From Pseudomonadota bacterium (lineage in GTDB: Bacteria; Desulfobacterota; Desulfovibrionia; Desulfovibrionales; Desulfovibrionaceae), in NCBI GenBank assembly GCA_018817515.1, contig JAHIUD010000093.1, positions 1 to 64,000 on the forward strand: a DNA stretch of 64,000 nt, read 5' to 3'. Positions 20,233 to 30,876 of this stretch are shown here, in pieces (the first letter of the stretch is position 1; the number at the start of each line of letters is the position of its first letter). The notes below the pieces were generated by a model. It searched no databases. It was given only the letters and a program-made list of their open reading frames with translations, and was not told where the DNA came from. Both the position numbers and the translations under genes were made by a program.

Positions 20233-20556
20233 TCAGCGGTGTGGGCTGGGCCCGCCGCCGTGGCTGGGGCCCATGCCCCCGAAGCCAGCGCTCGGCTCGC
20301 CGTGCCCGCCATCTCCCCGGCCATGGGACTGGCCTTGCAAGCTTTCCTTGGCTTCTTCAGCAGAGTGGTCGGTCTCCAGCAGCAGGATCTTGGTTTTGGG
20401 CAGAGCCTTGTCCTGGACCGCGTTCTGATCCTGCGCGGCGGCACTCGGCGCCTGCTTCAGGGCCTCGCCCTGGGCCAGGGCCGGAGACAAAGAAAGGCCT
20501 GCGCCGCAGATTCCGAGCGCCACGCACAGAATAAGACGCAACGGTTTGTATCGCAT
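20233..20556 (-). CDS. Small secreted hypothetical protein
   Basis: Signal peptide MRYKPLRLILCVALGICGAGLSLSPALAQ; Gly/His-rich C-terminus. Confidence 0.55.
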   Translation of the reverse strand: MRYKPLRLILCVALGICGAGLSLSPALAQGEALKQAPSAAAQDQNAVQDKALPKTKILLLETDHSAEEAKESLQGQSHGRGDGGHGEPSAGFGGMGPSHGGGPSPHR

Positions 20557-20653
20557 GGGTGGTTCCCCTCTGGTGCGGCCAAATGGCCAGTTGTAAGAAA
20601 TGCGGGGCCGCAAGGAAGCCCGGACGGCTCCATGCATCCATGACGTGGGGGAA

Positions 20654-21025
<372 letters not shown>

Positions 21026-21154
21026 CTCCTTTGCTGTCGATACAGGGGGACAATGAATCATTGGCACACCAGCACTTTCTGGTCAACCGCCACCGCCTTG
21101 ACTCCCGGCCCGAAAATCGACAAGGGTCAGGGAGACCAATCCCCGGAGGTGCCC

Positions 21155-22099
21155 ATGCCCTTTCGCAGAAAGAAAATCTCCATCATCGGCGCGGGCCAGG
21201 TGGGCGCCACCTGCGCGCTCATGGCCGCCAGCCGCGACATGGGCGACGTGGTGCTGCTCGACCGCGCCGAGGGCACGGCCAAAGGCAAGGCGCTGGACAT
21301 CCTCCAGGCCGGGGCGGTGCAACTCTTCGACGGCACGGTGCATGGCACCATCGACTACGCCGACACGGCGGGCTCCGACGTGGTGGTGGTCACCGCCGGG
21401 TCGCCGCGCAGGCCTGGCCTCACCCGCGACGACCTGCTGGCCATCAACGCCGGCGTCGTGTCCAGCTGCTGCCGTGAGATCAGGAACACCTCGCCCGAGG
21501 CCGTGGTCATCATGGTCACCAACCCGCTGGACGCCATGACTTTCATCGCCCACCGCGAGCTTGGGTTCCCGCGCCAGCGGGTGCTGGGCATGGCCGGGGT
21601 GCTCGATTCCGCGCGCTTCCGCACCTTCGTGGCCGAGGAGCTAGGCGTCAGCGTGCGCGATGTGCAGGCCCTGGTCCTGGGCGGCCACGGCGACTCCATG
21701 GTGCCCATGCCCCGGCATTGCTTCGTGGGCGGGGTGCCGCTGACACAGCTGCTCACCCCGGAGCGCATCCAGGCCCTGGTGGAGCGCGCCCGGCGCGGCG
21801 GCGACGAGATCGTGGGCCTGCTGGCCACCGGCTCGGCCTACTACGCGCCTGCGGCCAGCATCGTGCAGATGGCCGAGGCCATTCTGCGCAACCAGCGGCG
21901 CATCCTGCCCTGCGCGGCGCTGCTGGAGGGCGAGTACGGCGTCGAGGGGCTCTTTGTGGGCGTGCCCTGCCTGCTCGGCGGCGGCGGCCTGGAGCGGGTC
22001 TGCGAGTTTGAGCTGGACGAGACCGAGCGCGCGGCGTTTGAGCGTTCCGTGGCCAAGGTGCGTGCCCTGGTGGACGACCTCTCCCGCCTGGGGCTCTAG
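21155..22099 (+). CDS. mdh: Malate dehydrogenase (LDH-like type)
   Basis: KISIIGAGQVGATCALMAASRDMGDVVLLDR; VTNPLDAMTFIAH; GMAGVLDSARFRTFVA; GGHGDSMVPM. Confidence 0.92.
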   Translation: MPFRRKKISIIGAGQVGATCALMAASRDMGDVVLLDRAEGTAKGKALDILQAGAVQLFDGTVHGTIDYADTAGSDVVVVTAGSPRRPGLTRDDLLAINAGVVSSCCREIRNTSPEAVVIMVTNPLDAMTFIAHRELGFPRQRVLGMAGVLDSARFRTFVAEELGVSVRDVQALVLGGHGDSMVPMPRHCFVGGVPLTQLLTPERIQALVERARRGGDEIVGLLATGSAYYAPAASIVQMAEAILRNQRRILPCAALLEGEYGVEGLFVGVPCLLGGGGLERVCEFELDETERAAFERSVAKVRALVDDLSRLGL

Positions 22100-22142
22100 C
22101 CCGCCAGCGCCCCCCAAAAACATTCCGAAGAGACGTTACGCC

Positions 22143-25100
22143 ATGAGAATCCCACGCGCCGCCTGCCTCTGCCTGGCCCTGCTCCTCTCGGTCGGCCTGT
22201 TCCTGCCTGGCGCGGCCCAGGCCGAGGCCGAGCGCAAGAGCGTGCTCTTCCTCAATTCGTACCACCACGGCTACGCCTGGTCCGACGACATCGTCACCGG
22301 CGTGCGCTCCTTCTTCGCCGATTCCGGCTATGCCGTGGACCTGCAGATCGAGTACATGGACACCAAGCGCTTCGCCACGCAGGAGCGTTCCACCGCGCTG
22401 TTCGAGTTCTACCGCGACAAGTTCAAGGACTCGCACTTCGACATCATCATCGTCTCCGACGACTTCGCCTACAACTTCATCCTCGACCACCAGGACAAGC
22501 TTTTGCCCGGCGTGCCCGTGGTCTTCTGCGGGGTCAACGACTTCAAGCCGCAACGCCTGGCCGGGCGCGACAACGTCACCGGCGTGGTGGAGAACGTGGA
22601 CTTCGAGGCCACCCTGCGGCTGGCCGCGCGCCTGCACCCGGAGTTGAACCGCATGATCGTCATCGGCGACCTCTCGGTCACCGGCGCGGCCATCCAGGGC
22701 CAGATCCGCGAGGTGGTGCCGAACCTCAAGGGCATCCTGGATTTCGAGTTCTGGGACAACCTGCCCCTGGACGAGATACTGCACCGCCTGCGCACCATGC
22801 CCAAGAACGCCATGCTCTTCATCATCCCCGTGTACCTGGAGCTCGACGGCAGGCTCTATTCGGCGGACGAGGTCTCGGCGCTCATCGCCGACAACGTGTC
22901 CATGCCCGCGTACAGCTGCTGGCGATTCCTGCTGGGCCACGGCATCGTGGGCGGACGCCTGCACAGCGGCGTGGACCACGGCCGCATGGCCGCGCGCCTG
23001 GCCTTCCGCATCCTGACGGGCGAAAAGCCCCAAAGCGTCCCCGTGGTGGAGCACTTCGACGACCCCTACGCCTTTGACTACAACGTGCTGCGGCGCCTGG
23101 ACATTCCACTCACCGAGCTGCCCTCCGGCAGCGACATCATCAACGAGCCCTACGCCTTCTACACCATCAACAAGAGCCTGTTCTGGACCATCATGACCAG
23201 CCTGCTGGCGCTGGTCTTCATCCTGGTGCTGCTGGTGGCCAGCATCAGCCAACGCCGCCGCATCCAGGAACGCGTCAACGACCAGCTCTCGTTCCTCAAG
23301 ATCCTCATGAACGCCATCCCGCTGCCCATCTATTCCCTCGACCGCCTGGGCGCCTTTCAGGATTGCAACCTGGCCTTCGAACGCTTCTTCGGCATCAGCA
23401 GCGAGAGCATCGCAGGCCGCCTGCCCCAGGACATCAGCGCCCCGGCCGTGGCCGGCGCGGACTGCCTGCGCGACGAGGTGGACCGCCAGCTCCTCGCCGC
23501 CCCGGGCGCGCAGGTGTACGAGTGCTCGCTGGACGGAGCCCACGGCGAGGTGCGCTCCATGATCGTGAGCAAGGCCACCTACCGCAGCGCCAAGGGCGAG
23601 ACCCTGGGCCTGGTGGGCGTGCTCTCCGACGTCACGGGACTGAAACGCGCCGAGGAGGAGCTCCGGCAGGCCGAGGAAAAGTACCGCGGCATCTTCGAGA
23701 ACTCGGTGCTGGGCATCTTCCGCGCCGCGCCGGACGGCACGCTGCTCGACGCCAACCGCGCGCTTCTGGACATGCTGGGCCAAAACGATCTGGCCGCGCT
23801 GCGGGCCATGGGCGCGGGCTTTTTGTCCGCCGACGGCTCAGAGGCCCGGCTCACCGCCGCGCCCGGCCCGGGCGGGGCCGCAGGCTACCGGCGCGAGATC
23901 AAACGCCCGGACGGCCAGCGCATCGCCGTGTTCCTGCACATCCGGGGCGTGGCCGACTCCTCCGGGAACCTGCTGGCCTTTGAGGGCATCGTGGAGGACA
24001 TCACCCAGCGCGAAGAGGCCGAGCGCGCCCTGCACGAGTCCCAGCGCATGCTCCTGCAATCCCAGAAGATGGAGGCCATCGGCACCCTGGCCGGGGGCAT
24101 CGCGCACGACTTCAACAACATCCTGACCACCATCCTGAACTCCGCCGAGCTGGCCCTGCTGGACTCGCCCGAGGGCTCGGAAATGACCAGCGACCTGCTG
24201 CGCGTGCTCAAGGCCAGCCAGCGCGGCAGCCAGCTGGTGCGCCAGATCCTGGCCTTCAGCCGCCCGTCCCAGGCCGGCTTCGTGGCGGTGAACGTGGCCG
24301 AGGTGGTGCGCGAGACCTTGAGCCTGCTCTCGGCCTCGCTGCCGCGCAACATCACCGTGCGCGAGGACATCCGGCGCGATCCGGCCCTGGCCCTGGCCGA
24401 CCCCATCCAGCTGCACCAGGTGTTCTTAAACCTCTGCACCAACGCCTTCCAGGCCATGCGCGAGGTCGGCGGCGACCTGCTGCTGACCCTGCACGACGAG
24501 ACCCTGGACGCGACCGCGGCCGAGACCCTGTCCCTGGCGCCGGGCCGCTACCTGCGCCTGTGCATCAGCGACACCGGCCCCGGCATCCCCGTGGACATCC
24601 ACGACAAGATCTTCGACCCCTTCTTCACCACCAAGGGCAAGGCCGAGGGCACGGGCCTGGGCCTGGCCGTGGTGCACGGCATCATCAAGGCCCACAAGGG
24701 CGCGGTGGTGGTATCGAGCATCCCCTGGGAGCGCACCAGCTTCGACATCTACCTGCCGCTTCTGGAACGCGAGGACGAGGCGGCCCAGATCCAGGGCGAG
24801 CAGGTGCGCCGCGGTCAGGGGCGCATCCTCTTCGTGGAGGACGACCAGGACCAGCTGGCCACCATCCCGCGCGTGTTGAGCAGGCTGGGCTACGAGGTCA
24901 CGGGCTCGTCCTCGGCGGCGGAGGCCCTGCTCTCGCTCGCGGCGTCCGGCGATGAGGCGCTGCCCTTCGACCTGGTGCTCACGGACTTCGACATGCCCGG
25001 GGTCAACGGAGTGGAGTTCGCGCGCAGGCTCCTGGCCGAGCACCCCGGCCTGCCCGTGGTCATGGTCTCCGGGCGGCTGCACTCGGGCGAGATGCCGCCG

Positions 25101-25193
25101 GACCTGCCCCCGAACATCATGCGCGTGCTGGCCAAGCCTTACAGCCAGGACGTGCTGTCCGAGGCCCTGCGCGACATCCTGGGCAGCGCGTAA
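22143..25193 (+). CDS. Hybrid sensor kinase: signal peptide, ABC substrate-binding-like sensor, TM, two PAS, HisKA, HATPase, receiver
   Basis: Signal peptide [47 protein letters not shown]-box [17 protein letters not shown]; receiver [10 protein letters not shown]...[13 protein letters not shown]. Confidence 0.9.
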   Translation: MRIPRAACLCLALLLSVGLFLPGAAQAEAERKSVLFLNSYHHGYAWSDDIVTGVRSFFADSGYAVDLQIEYMDTKRFATQERSTALFEFYRDKFKDSHFDIIIVSDDFAYNFILDHQDKLLPGVPVVFCGVNDFKPQRLAGRDNVTGVVENVDFEATLRLAARLHPELNRMIVIGDLSVTGAAIQGQIREVVPNLKGILDFEFWDNLPLDEILHRLRTMPKNAMLFIIPVYLELDGRLYSADEVSALIADNVSMPAYSCWRFLLGHGIVGGRLHSGVDHGRMAARLAFRILTGEKPQSVPVVEHFDDPYAFDYNVLRRLDIPLTELPSGSDIINEPYAFYTINKSLFWTIMTSLLALVFILVLLVASISQRRRIQERVNDQLSFLKILMNAIPLPIYSLDRLGAFQDCNLAFERFFGISSESIAGRLPQDISAPAVAGADCLRDEVDRQLLAAPGAQVYECSLDGAHGEVRSMIVSKATYRSAKGETLGLVGVLSDVTGLKRAEEELRQAEEKYRGIFENSVLGIFRAAPDGTLLDANRALLDMLGQNDLAALRAMGAGFLSADGSEARLTAAPGPGGAAGYRREIKRPDGQRIAVFLHIRGVADSSGNLLAFEGIVEDITQREEAERALHESQRMLLQSQKMEAIGTLAGGIAHDFNNILTTILNSAELALLDSPEGSEMTSDLLRVLKASQRGSQLVRQILAFSRPSQAGFVAVNVAEVVRETLSLLSASLPRNITVREDIRRDPALALADPIQLHQVFLNLCTNAFQAMREVGGDLLLTLHDETLDATAAETLSLAPGRYLRLCISDTGPGIPVDIHDKIFDPFFTTKGKAEGTGLGLAVVHGIIKAHKGAVVVSSIPWERTSFDIYLPLLEREDEAAQIQGEQVRRGQGRILFVEDDQDQLATIPRVLSRLGYEVTGSSSAAEALLSLAASGDEALPFDLVLTDFDMPGVNGVEFARRLLAEHPGLPVVMVSGRLHSGEMPPDLPPNIMRVLAKPYSQDVLSEALRDILGSA

Positions 25194-25232
25194 GGCCCTT
25201 GCGGCCTCGCTGAAGGACTCGGCGGCTGGGGC

Positions 25233-26087
25233 CTACCTGGCGGGCAGGCCGATGCGGTCGCTGCGCCACTCGCCTTCGTCGCTGACGGAATAGACGATGT
25301 ACAGCGGGGTGGCCAGCATGCGCGCCCGGTTCACCGGGCCGTAGCTGCGCGAGTCAAACGTGGCGTAGCGGTTGTCGCCCAGCACGTAGTACTCGTCCGG
25401 GGCCAGGCGCGCGGCGGGCATGTCCAGGCTCTTGGAGCCCCGCGGGCGCACGGCGTAGTAGCCTTCCTCGATGGGATCGCCGTTGACATAGACCAGACCG
25501 TCCTCCACCTCCACCACCTCGCCGGGCAAGCCCACCACGCGCTTGACGAAGATCAGCGCGTGGTCCGACGGGTACTCGAAGACCACCAGCTGCCCCCGGC
25601 GGATGATGTCGCGCGGGGCCAGGGCCTGGGCGCGCAGGTGGTCGCCCGTGCGCAGGGTGGGCCGCATGGAGGTCTGGGTCACGTTGTAGATGGGGAAGTA
25701 TCGTTCCTCGGCCAGGCCGGACAAGAGCGACACCGTGGCCAGGACCACGACGCAGGCCGTGTAGAGGATGAGGCTGTTGCCCCTGCCGGGGCGAAAATGC
25801 GGCAGCGTTCTGGCCATGCGCAGGGCATCGAGGCCCGCAGCGCAGCACAAGAGGAAGTACCCGCCAAGCGATACCAGCCACCAGCGGAAGGCCTCCGCCG
25901 CGCCGATGCCCAGGGCCTGCCAGGCGCAGGCCAGGCCGAGCAGGACCAGCCCCTTGCGGGTGCGGCCATTGTACACCTGGCCCAGGCCGGGCACCAGAAA
26001 GGACAACAGTCCGGCCTGCCACGGTTTGCGTGGCTTGACCCCGGCATGGTCACCGGGTGCTGGTCTGGGCGGCAGGCTCAAGGGCAT
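25233..26087 (-). CDS. lepB: Signal peptidase I with extra N-terminal TM region
   Basis: TQTSMRPTLRTGDHL (catalytic Ser), ALIFVKRVVGLPGEVVEV (catalytic Lys), YYVLGDNRYATFDSRSYGPV; N-terminal GLGQVYNGRTRKG plus several TM helices. Confidence 0.9.
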   Translation of the reverse strand: MPLSLPPRPAPGDHAGVKPRKPWQAGLLSFLVPGLGQVYNGRTRKGLVLLGLACAWQALGIGAAEAFRWWLVSLGGYFLLCCAAGLDALRMARTLPHFRPGRGNSLILYTACVVVLATVSLLSGLAEERYFPIYNVTQTSMRPTLRTGDHLRAQALAPRDIIRRGQLVVFEYPSDHALIFVKRVVGLPGEVVEVEDGLVYVNGDPIEEGYYAVRPRGSKSLDMPAARLAPDEYYVLGDNRYATFDSRSYGPVNRARMLATPLYIVYSVSDEGEWRSDRIGLPAR

Positions 26088-26302
26088 GGAACGCTCACTT
26101 GCTTGAATCGGGCTCTTGCTGTCGGGGTGCCGACATGAACCCATACCTTGCAGCCGTCGCGAAAACAAGCGCCCCCAGCGACTTGCGGCCTGCCGCGCAA
26201 ATCCATTGACAGCCCCCGGCCTGACAAAGCACACTCGCGTCCGCCGCGGGCAGCCTCTTTCTCTGAAGTCTGCTGGCCCGCGCGGCGAAAGGGCGGACAC
26301 AC

Positions 26303-26716
26303 ATGCGCACCCTCGGCATAGACTTCGGCACCAAACGCGTTGGCCTGGCCATCACCGACCCGGACGGCCGCATGGCCTTTGCGCGCAAGAGCATCGAGCG
26401 CACCACGCGCGACGGCCTCTTCGAGGCTCTTTTGGGTCTTATCGAGGCCGAGGGCGTGGAGGCCGTGGTGGTGGGCCTGCCGCTGACGCTTGAGGGCGAG
26501 GACTCCCTGACCACGCGCCAGGCCCGCAACTTCGCCGAAAGCCTGGGCAGGCGCGTGACCTGCCCCATTCATCTCGTGGACGAGCGCCTGAGTTCCGTCG
26601 CGGCGGAAGAACAATTGAAGGAGGCCGGTCTGTGCAGCCGGAAGAGGAAAGAGAGGCTGGACAGCCAGGCGGCAGTCCAGATCCTGGAAACCTGGATCGC
26701 CCAAAATCCCGCCTGA
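26303..26716 (+). CDS. ruvX: Putative pre-16S rRNA nuclease / Holliday junction resolvase YqgF
   Basis: MRTLGIDFGTKRVGLAITDPDGRMA; VVVGLPLTLEGEDS; VDERLSSVAAEEQL. Confidence 0.93.
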   Translation: MRTLGIDFGTKRVGLAITDPDGRMAFARKSIERTTRDGLFEALLGLIEAEGVEAVVVGLPLTLEGEDSLTTRQARNFAESLGRRVTCPIHLVDERLSSVAAEEQLKEAGLCSRKRKERLDSQAAVQILETWIAQNPA

Positions 26717-27753
26717 AGCCCGTCCTGTGGACCCTGGCCGGTTTCGTGCTGACCGTGGCCGCGGCTGTGGCCGTGGCTCTGGTGGTGTTTCTCGGCCCGG
26801 CCGAGGTGCCGGGGCGCGACAAGGTGGTGGTCATCCGCCCGGGCATGACCCTGCCCGCCATCGCGGCGGACCTGGAGCGCCAGGGCCTCATCAAGAGTTC
26901 CTACGCCTTCCTGTTTTTGGCCAAGCTGCATGGCCGCATGGCCTCTGCCCGCGCGGGCGAGTTCCTGCTTGATTCCGGCTGGACCCCGCAGGAGATTCTG
27001 CGCGTGCTGACCACCACCGGCGGCATCCAGCACCGCGTCCAGGTTCGCGAGGGCCTGCCCTGGTGGACCGTGGCCAAACTCTTCGAGGCCGAAGGCCTGG
27101 CCAACCGCGACGGCTTTGCCCAGGCCATGCGCAACGCCACCCTGCTGGAAAAGTACGCCATCCCGGCGACCTCTGCCCAGGGGGCCGATGGTTTCCTGTT
27201 CCCCCAGACCTACCAGTTGCCCAAGGGCTTCGACGACACCAGCACGGCGGTGGTGGAGGCCATGCTCAAGGAGTTCGCCCGGCAGGTCAAGAAACTCTGG
27301 CCCCAGGGCCTGCCCCCGGCCGATGAGCTCCGGCGCATCGTCATCCTGGCCTCCCTGGTGGAGCGCGAGACCGGCGACCCCTCCGAACGGCCGCGCATCG
27401 CCGGGGTTTTCGCCAACCGCCTCCGGCTCGGTATGCGCCTGCAATGCGACCCCACCACAATCTACGGCCTGGGCGAGAGCTTCGGCGGCGATCTCAAGCG
27501 CTCCCACCTGGGGGACCCGACCAACCCCTACAACACCTATGCCCACGCGGGCTTGCCGCCAGGCCCCATCTGCTCCCCCGGACTCGAAGCCCTCAAGGCC
27601 GCCCTGAACCCCGAGGCCCACGAGTACATCTATTTCGTGGCCAAGGGCGATGGCACCCACGAGTTCAGCCGCACCCTTGGCGAGCACAACCAGGCCGTGA
27701 CGCGCTTTCAGCGCCACCGCGACAAGACCACCTACCGGTCCACTTTACGCTAG
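26632..27753 (+). CDS. mltG: Endolytic transglycosylase MltG
   Basis: TM helix, RPGMTLPAIAADLERQGLI, LASLVERETGDPSERPRIAGVFANRLRLGMRLQCDPTTIYG, NPYNTYAHAGLPPGPICSPG. GTG start overlaps yqgF by 85 bp. Confidence 0.92.
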   Translation: MQPEEEREAGQPGGSPDPGNLDRPKSRLKPVLWTLAGFVLTVAAAVAVALVVFLGPAEVPGRDKVVVIRPGMTLPAIAADLERQGLIKSSYAFLFLAKLHGRMASARAGEFLLDSGWTPQEILRVLTTTGGIQHRVQVREGLPWWTVAKLFEAEGLANRDGFAQAMRNATLLEKYAIPATSAQGADGFLFPQTYQLPKGFDDTSTAVVEAMLKEFARQVKKLWPQGLPPADELRRIVILASLVERETGDPSERPRIAGVFANRLRLGMRLQCDPTTIYGLGESFGGDLKRSHLGDPTNPYNTYAHAGLPPGPICSPGLEALKAALNPEAHEYIYFVAKGDGTHEFSRTLGEHNQAVTRFQRHRDKTTYRSTLR

Positions 27754-27891
27754 GGTTCCTGCGCTTGGGTTCCTACGCCAAGCCCTTATGACAAGATTCC
27801 GCCTGGTCCAACCAGCGGTAAAGTCGAGTCTCCTTGACACTCCTGGCGTGCTTCAGGCAAAATGCATGTCAAGATTGGCATACTCAGCGCG

Positions 27892-27927
27892 ACCCCGCAC
27901 GCCCCGCACGCCCCGCACGCCCCGCGC
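27892..27927. repeat. 9-bp tandem repeat gccccgcac, about 4 copies
   Basis: accccgcac|gccccgcac|gccccgcac|gccccgcgc, upstream of the moeA-like gene. Confidence 0.9.
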
Positions 27928-27956
27928 TCCATACCGCGACATACCCGGAGGCCAGC

Positions 27957-29939
27957 ATGTCTGACCCGAATACATTGAACGACCGCAACGTCTACCTTTC
28001 CACCATCCCGCCGGAGCAGGCCGTGCTCCTGGCGAAGTCCGCCCTGGACCGCCCGAAGCTCGTCCGCGAGGAAATGGTCCCGGCCCACGAGGCCTGCGGG
28101 CGCGTCACCAGCGGCCCCATCTTCGCGCGCTGCTCCTCGCCCACCTTCCATGCCGCAGCCATGGACGGCATCGCCGTGCGCGCCAGCGACACCTTCGCCG
28201 CGCGCGAGGGCAGCCCCGTGACCCTCACCAAGCCGCTCTCCTTCACCCCGGTGAACACCGGGCACAGCCTGCCCGGCGGCATGGACGCCGTGGTCATGAT
28301 CGAGCACGTGGACCAGGTGGATGATAACACCGTGCGCATCGAGGCCCCGGCCTTCCCCTGGCAGCACGTGCGCCGCATCGGCGAGGACATCGTGGCCACC
28401 GAGCTTCTGCTGCCGCAGAACCACACCCTCTCGGCCTACGACATCGGCGCGCTTCTGGCCGCCGGAATCTTCGAAGTGCCGGTGTGGGAGCGCGTGCGCC
28501 TGACCTTCATCCCCACGGGCGACGAGGTGCTGAACTTCCTGGACAAGCCCACGCCCTTTCCCGGCCAGGTCATCGAATCCAACTCCCAGGTCTTTCGGGC
28601 CATCGCTACCTCCTGGGGGGCCGTAGCCTCCTTCACCACGCCCGTGCCCGACCAGCCGGAGCTCCTGAAGGCCGCAGTGAACCAGGCCCTGCTCGACGGG
28701 GCGCACATCGTTGTGGTGGGCGCGGGTTCCTCGGCCGGGAGCAAGGACTTCACCCGCAGCACCTTCGAGGCCTTTGGCGAGGTCCTGTGCCACGGCATCT
28801 CGGTGATGCCGGGCAAGCCCACTGTGCTGGGCGTGACGTCGAGGAAATTCGGTGGCGAGCTGCGCGGGCGCCTGCTCGTGGGCGCGCCGGGCTATCCGGT
28901 GAGCGCCGTGGTCTGCCTGGAGGACGTGCTGGAGCCCATCGTGCGCTGGCTGATGCGCCAGCAGTCTCCCGGCCGCCAGAAGATCCACGCCCGGCTGGCC
29001 CGCAAGACCCCGAGCCGCCCCGGCATGGAGGAGATCGTGCGCCTGGCCGTGGGCCGCGTGGGCGATGGCTTCGTGGCCTCCCCCCTGGCTCGTGGTGCCG
29101 GGCTCATCACCAGCCTGACGCGCGCCCAGGCCGTGACGCGCATACCGGCCCAGAGCGAAGGCCTGGAGCAGGACGCCGACATCGAGGCCGAACTGCTGGT
29201 GCCGCAGGCCGGGCTGGACCGGGTGCTCATGCACATCGGCAGCCACGACAACATCCTGGACCTCCTGGCCAACGAGCTCATGGGCCTGCCCGAGCCCCTG
29301 CGCCTGGTGTCCAGCCACGTGGGCAGCATGGGCGGGCTCACGGCGCTGAAGAACGGCTCGGCCCTGTTCGCAGGCTGCCACCTCTTCGACCCCGAAACCA
29401 GGGACTTCAACTTCCCGTTTCTGCAAAAGCACCTGCCCGGGCTCGACCTCGTGGTCCTGAACCTGGCCATCCGCCACCAGGGGCTCATCGTACCCAGGGG
29501 CAACCCCAAAAACATCAAGGGCGTGGCCGACCTGACCCGTCCCGAGGTGAGCTTCATCAACCGCCAGCGCGGCGCGGGCACGCGCATCCTGCTGGACCAC
29601 CACCTGAACGTGGCGGGCATCTCGCCCACGATCGTGCGCGGCTATGACCGCGAGGAATTCACGCACATGGGCGTGGCCGTGAACGTGCTCACCGGCGCGG
29701 CGGACTGCGGCCTGGGCATCTTCGCCGCGGCCAAGGCGCTGGGGCTCGACTTCGCGCCCCTGGCCCACGAGCGCTACGACCTGATCATTCCTGCGGCCTA
29801 CCTCGACGACATGCGCATCCAGACCCTGCGCACGGTCATTGAGACCCCGCAGTTCCAGGAACGCATGAAGGACCTGGGCGGTTACGAGACCACCTTCACG
29901 GGCCGGATCATGGAGCCGGGCATGGGCTTGGGGGAATAG
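27957..29939 (+). CDS. MoeA-like molybdopterin biosynthesis domain fused to C-terminal periplasmic-binding-like (PBP) domain
   Basis: MoeA: AAAMDGIAVRA, GGMDAVVMIEHV, IPTGDEVL, GSSAGSKDF, GKPTVLGV; PBP-like: HIGSHDNILDLLA, RGNPKNIKGVADLTRPEVSFINRQRGAGTR. Confidence 0.9.
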   Translation: MSDPNTLNDRNVYLSTIPPEQAVLLAKSALDRPKLVREEMVPAHEACGRVTSGPIFARCSSPTFHAAAMDGIAVRASDTFAAREGSPVTLTKPLSFTPVNTGHSLPGGMDAVVMIEHVDQVDDNTVRIEAPAFPWQHVRRIGEDIVATELLLPQNHTLSAYDIGALLAAGIFEVPVWERVRLTFIPTGDEVLNFLDKPTPFPGQVIESNSQVFRAIATSWGAVASFTTPVPDQPELLKAAVNQALLDGAHIVVVGAGSSAGSKDFTRSTFEAFGEVLCHGISVMPGKPTVLGVTSRKFGGELRGRLLVGAPGYPVSAVVCLEDVLEPIVRWLMRQQSPGRQKIHARLARKTPSRPGMEEIVRLAVGRVGDGFVASPLARGAGLITSLTRAQAVTRIPAQSEGLEQDADIEAELLVPQAGLDRVLMHIGSHDNILDLLANELMGLPEPLRLVSSHVGSMGGLTALKNGSALFAGCHLFDPETRDFNFPFLQKHLPGLDLVVLNLAIRHQGLIVPRGNPKNIKGVADLTRPEVSFINRQRGAGTRILLDHHLNVAGISPTIVRGYDREEFTHMGVAVNVLTGAADCGLGIFAAAKALGLDFAPLAHERYDLIIPAAYLDDMRIQTLRTVIETPQFQERMKDLGGYETTFTGRIMEPGMGLGE

Positions 29940-30008
29940 CGGGCAACGGCGCGGGAATCTTGCTCACCAGCACAAGCGCTGGGCTGCTCCACGCATACGG
30001 GAAGCGGC

Positions 30009-30806
30009 TCAGCGCTTTTTCAACGCCCCGTGCTTGCCGCCCTTCCGGCCACCTTTGCTGCCAAAGGGGCACACCGACACGCAGACCCCGCAGATGCCGC
30101 CTGTGATGTGCGGCAATTTGCTGAACTCGTTCAGGATCTTGTCCCGGCAGCTCTGGAAGCGTAGCGCCTCCTCGCGCGAGGCGTAGTGGCTCGTGGTGTT
30201 CACGCCACGGATGGCCTGGGCCGGGCAGGCCTCGGCGCAGACGCGGCATTTGCCGCAGCGGTTGGCCAGCGGCGCATCCGGGGGCAGGTCGAGGTCGGTG
30301 AGCACCGTGACCAGCCGCACGCGCGGGCCGAACTGCGGCGTCACCAGCAAAAGGCTCTTGCCCTGCCAACCCAGTCCGGCGGCCAGGGCCACGGCCTTGT
30401 GTGAAATGTACGAGGTCAGGTTCTCGGCGTCGAGCACCTGCGAGGCGGGCAGCGGCAGCGCCCGGCCCCCGGCCTTCTGCAACGCCAGGGAGGTGCGCAG
30501 GGCCAGCTCGTCGAGCAGGGCGTTCACCTTCTGGTAGTGCTGGGCGTAGAGCGGCGTGGGCCGGTCCTCAATGGCGTCCAGGATCGGGTCGCTCAGGCGC
30601 ACGCCCAGGCTCACCGCGCGGGTGAAGCCGGAGAGCAGGTCAGCGGGCTCGGTCCGGATGCCGCGCAACAGCTCCAGGTCGGCGATGCCCACCAGGGTCG
30701 CGCCCCAGCCGCGCGCGCGGTCCTTCAGGCCATAGGTGTCGATTCCGCGGATGTCCTCAGTCTTCAGCCTGGGCTGCATGCAGCATCCCTCCTGTGCTTG
30801 GCCCAC
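30009..30806 (-). CDS. 4Fe-4S ferredoxin-type protein, epoxyqueuosine reductase-like
   Basis: ANRCGKCRVCAEACPAQAIRG and CGVCVSVCPFGSKGG clusters; AALAAGLGWQGKSLLLVTPQFGPRVRL. Confidence 0.8.
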   Translation of the reverse strand: MGQAQEGCCMQPRLKTEDIRGIDTYGLKDRARGWGATLVGIADLELLRGIRTEPADLLSGFTRAVSLGVRLSDPILDAIEDRPTPLYAQHYQKVNALLDELALRTSLALQKAGGRALPLPASQVLDAENLTSYISHKAVALAAGLGWQGKSLLLVTPQFGPRVRLVTVLTDLDLPPDAPLANRCGKCRVCAEACPAQAIRGVNTTSHYASREEALRFQSCRDKILNEFSKLPHITGGICGVCVSVCPFGSKGGRKGGKHGALKKR

Positions 30807-30832
30807 CTGACGAACGGGCCCTGAGTCCTTAC

Positions 30833-30876
30833 GGCACCTCTAGGGCACCTCTAGGGCACCTCTAGGGCACCTCTAG
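30833..30876. repeat. 11-bp tandem repeat ggcacctctag, 4 exact copies
   Basis: ggcacctctag at 30833-30843, 30844-30854, 30855-30865 and 30866-30876; last copy contains the argC stop (minus strand). Confidence 0.97.
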
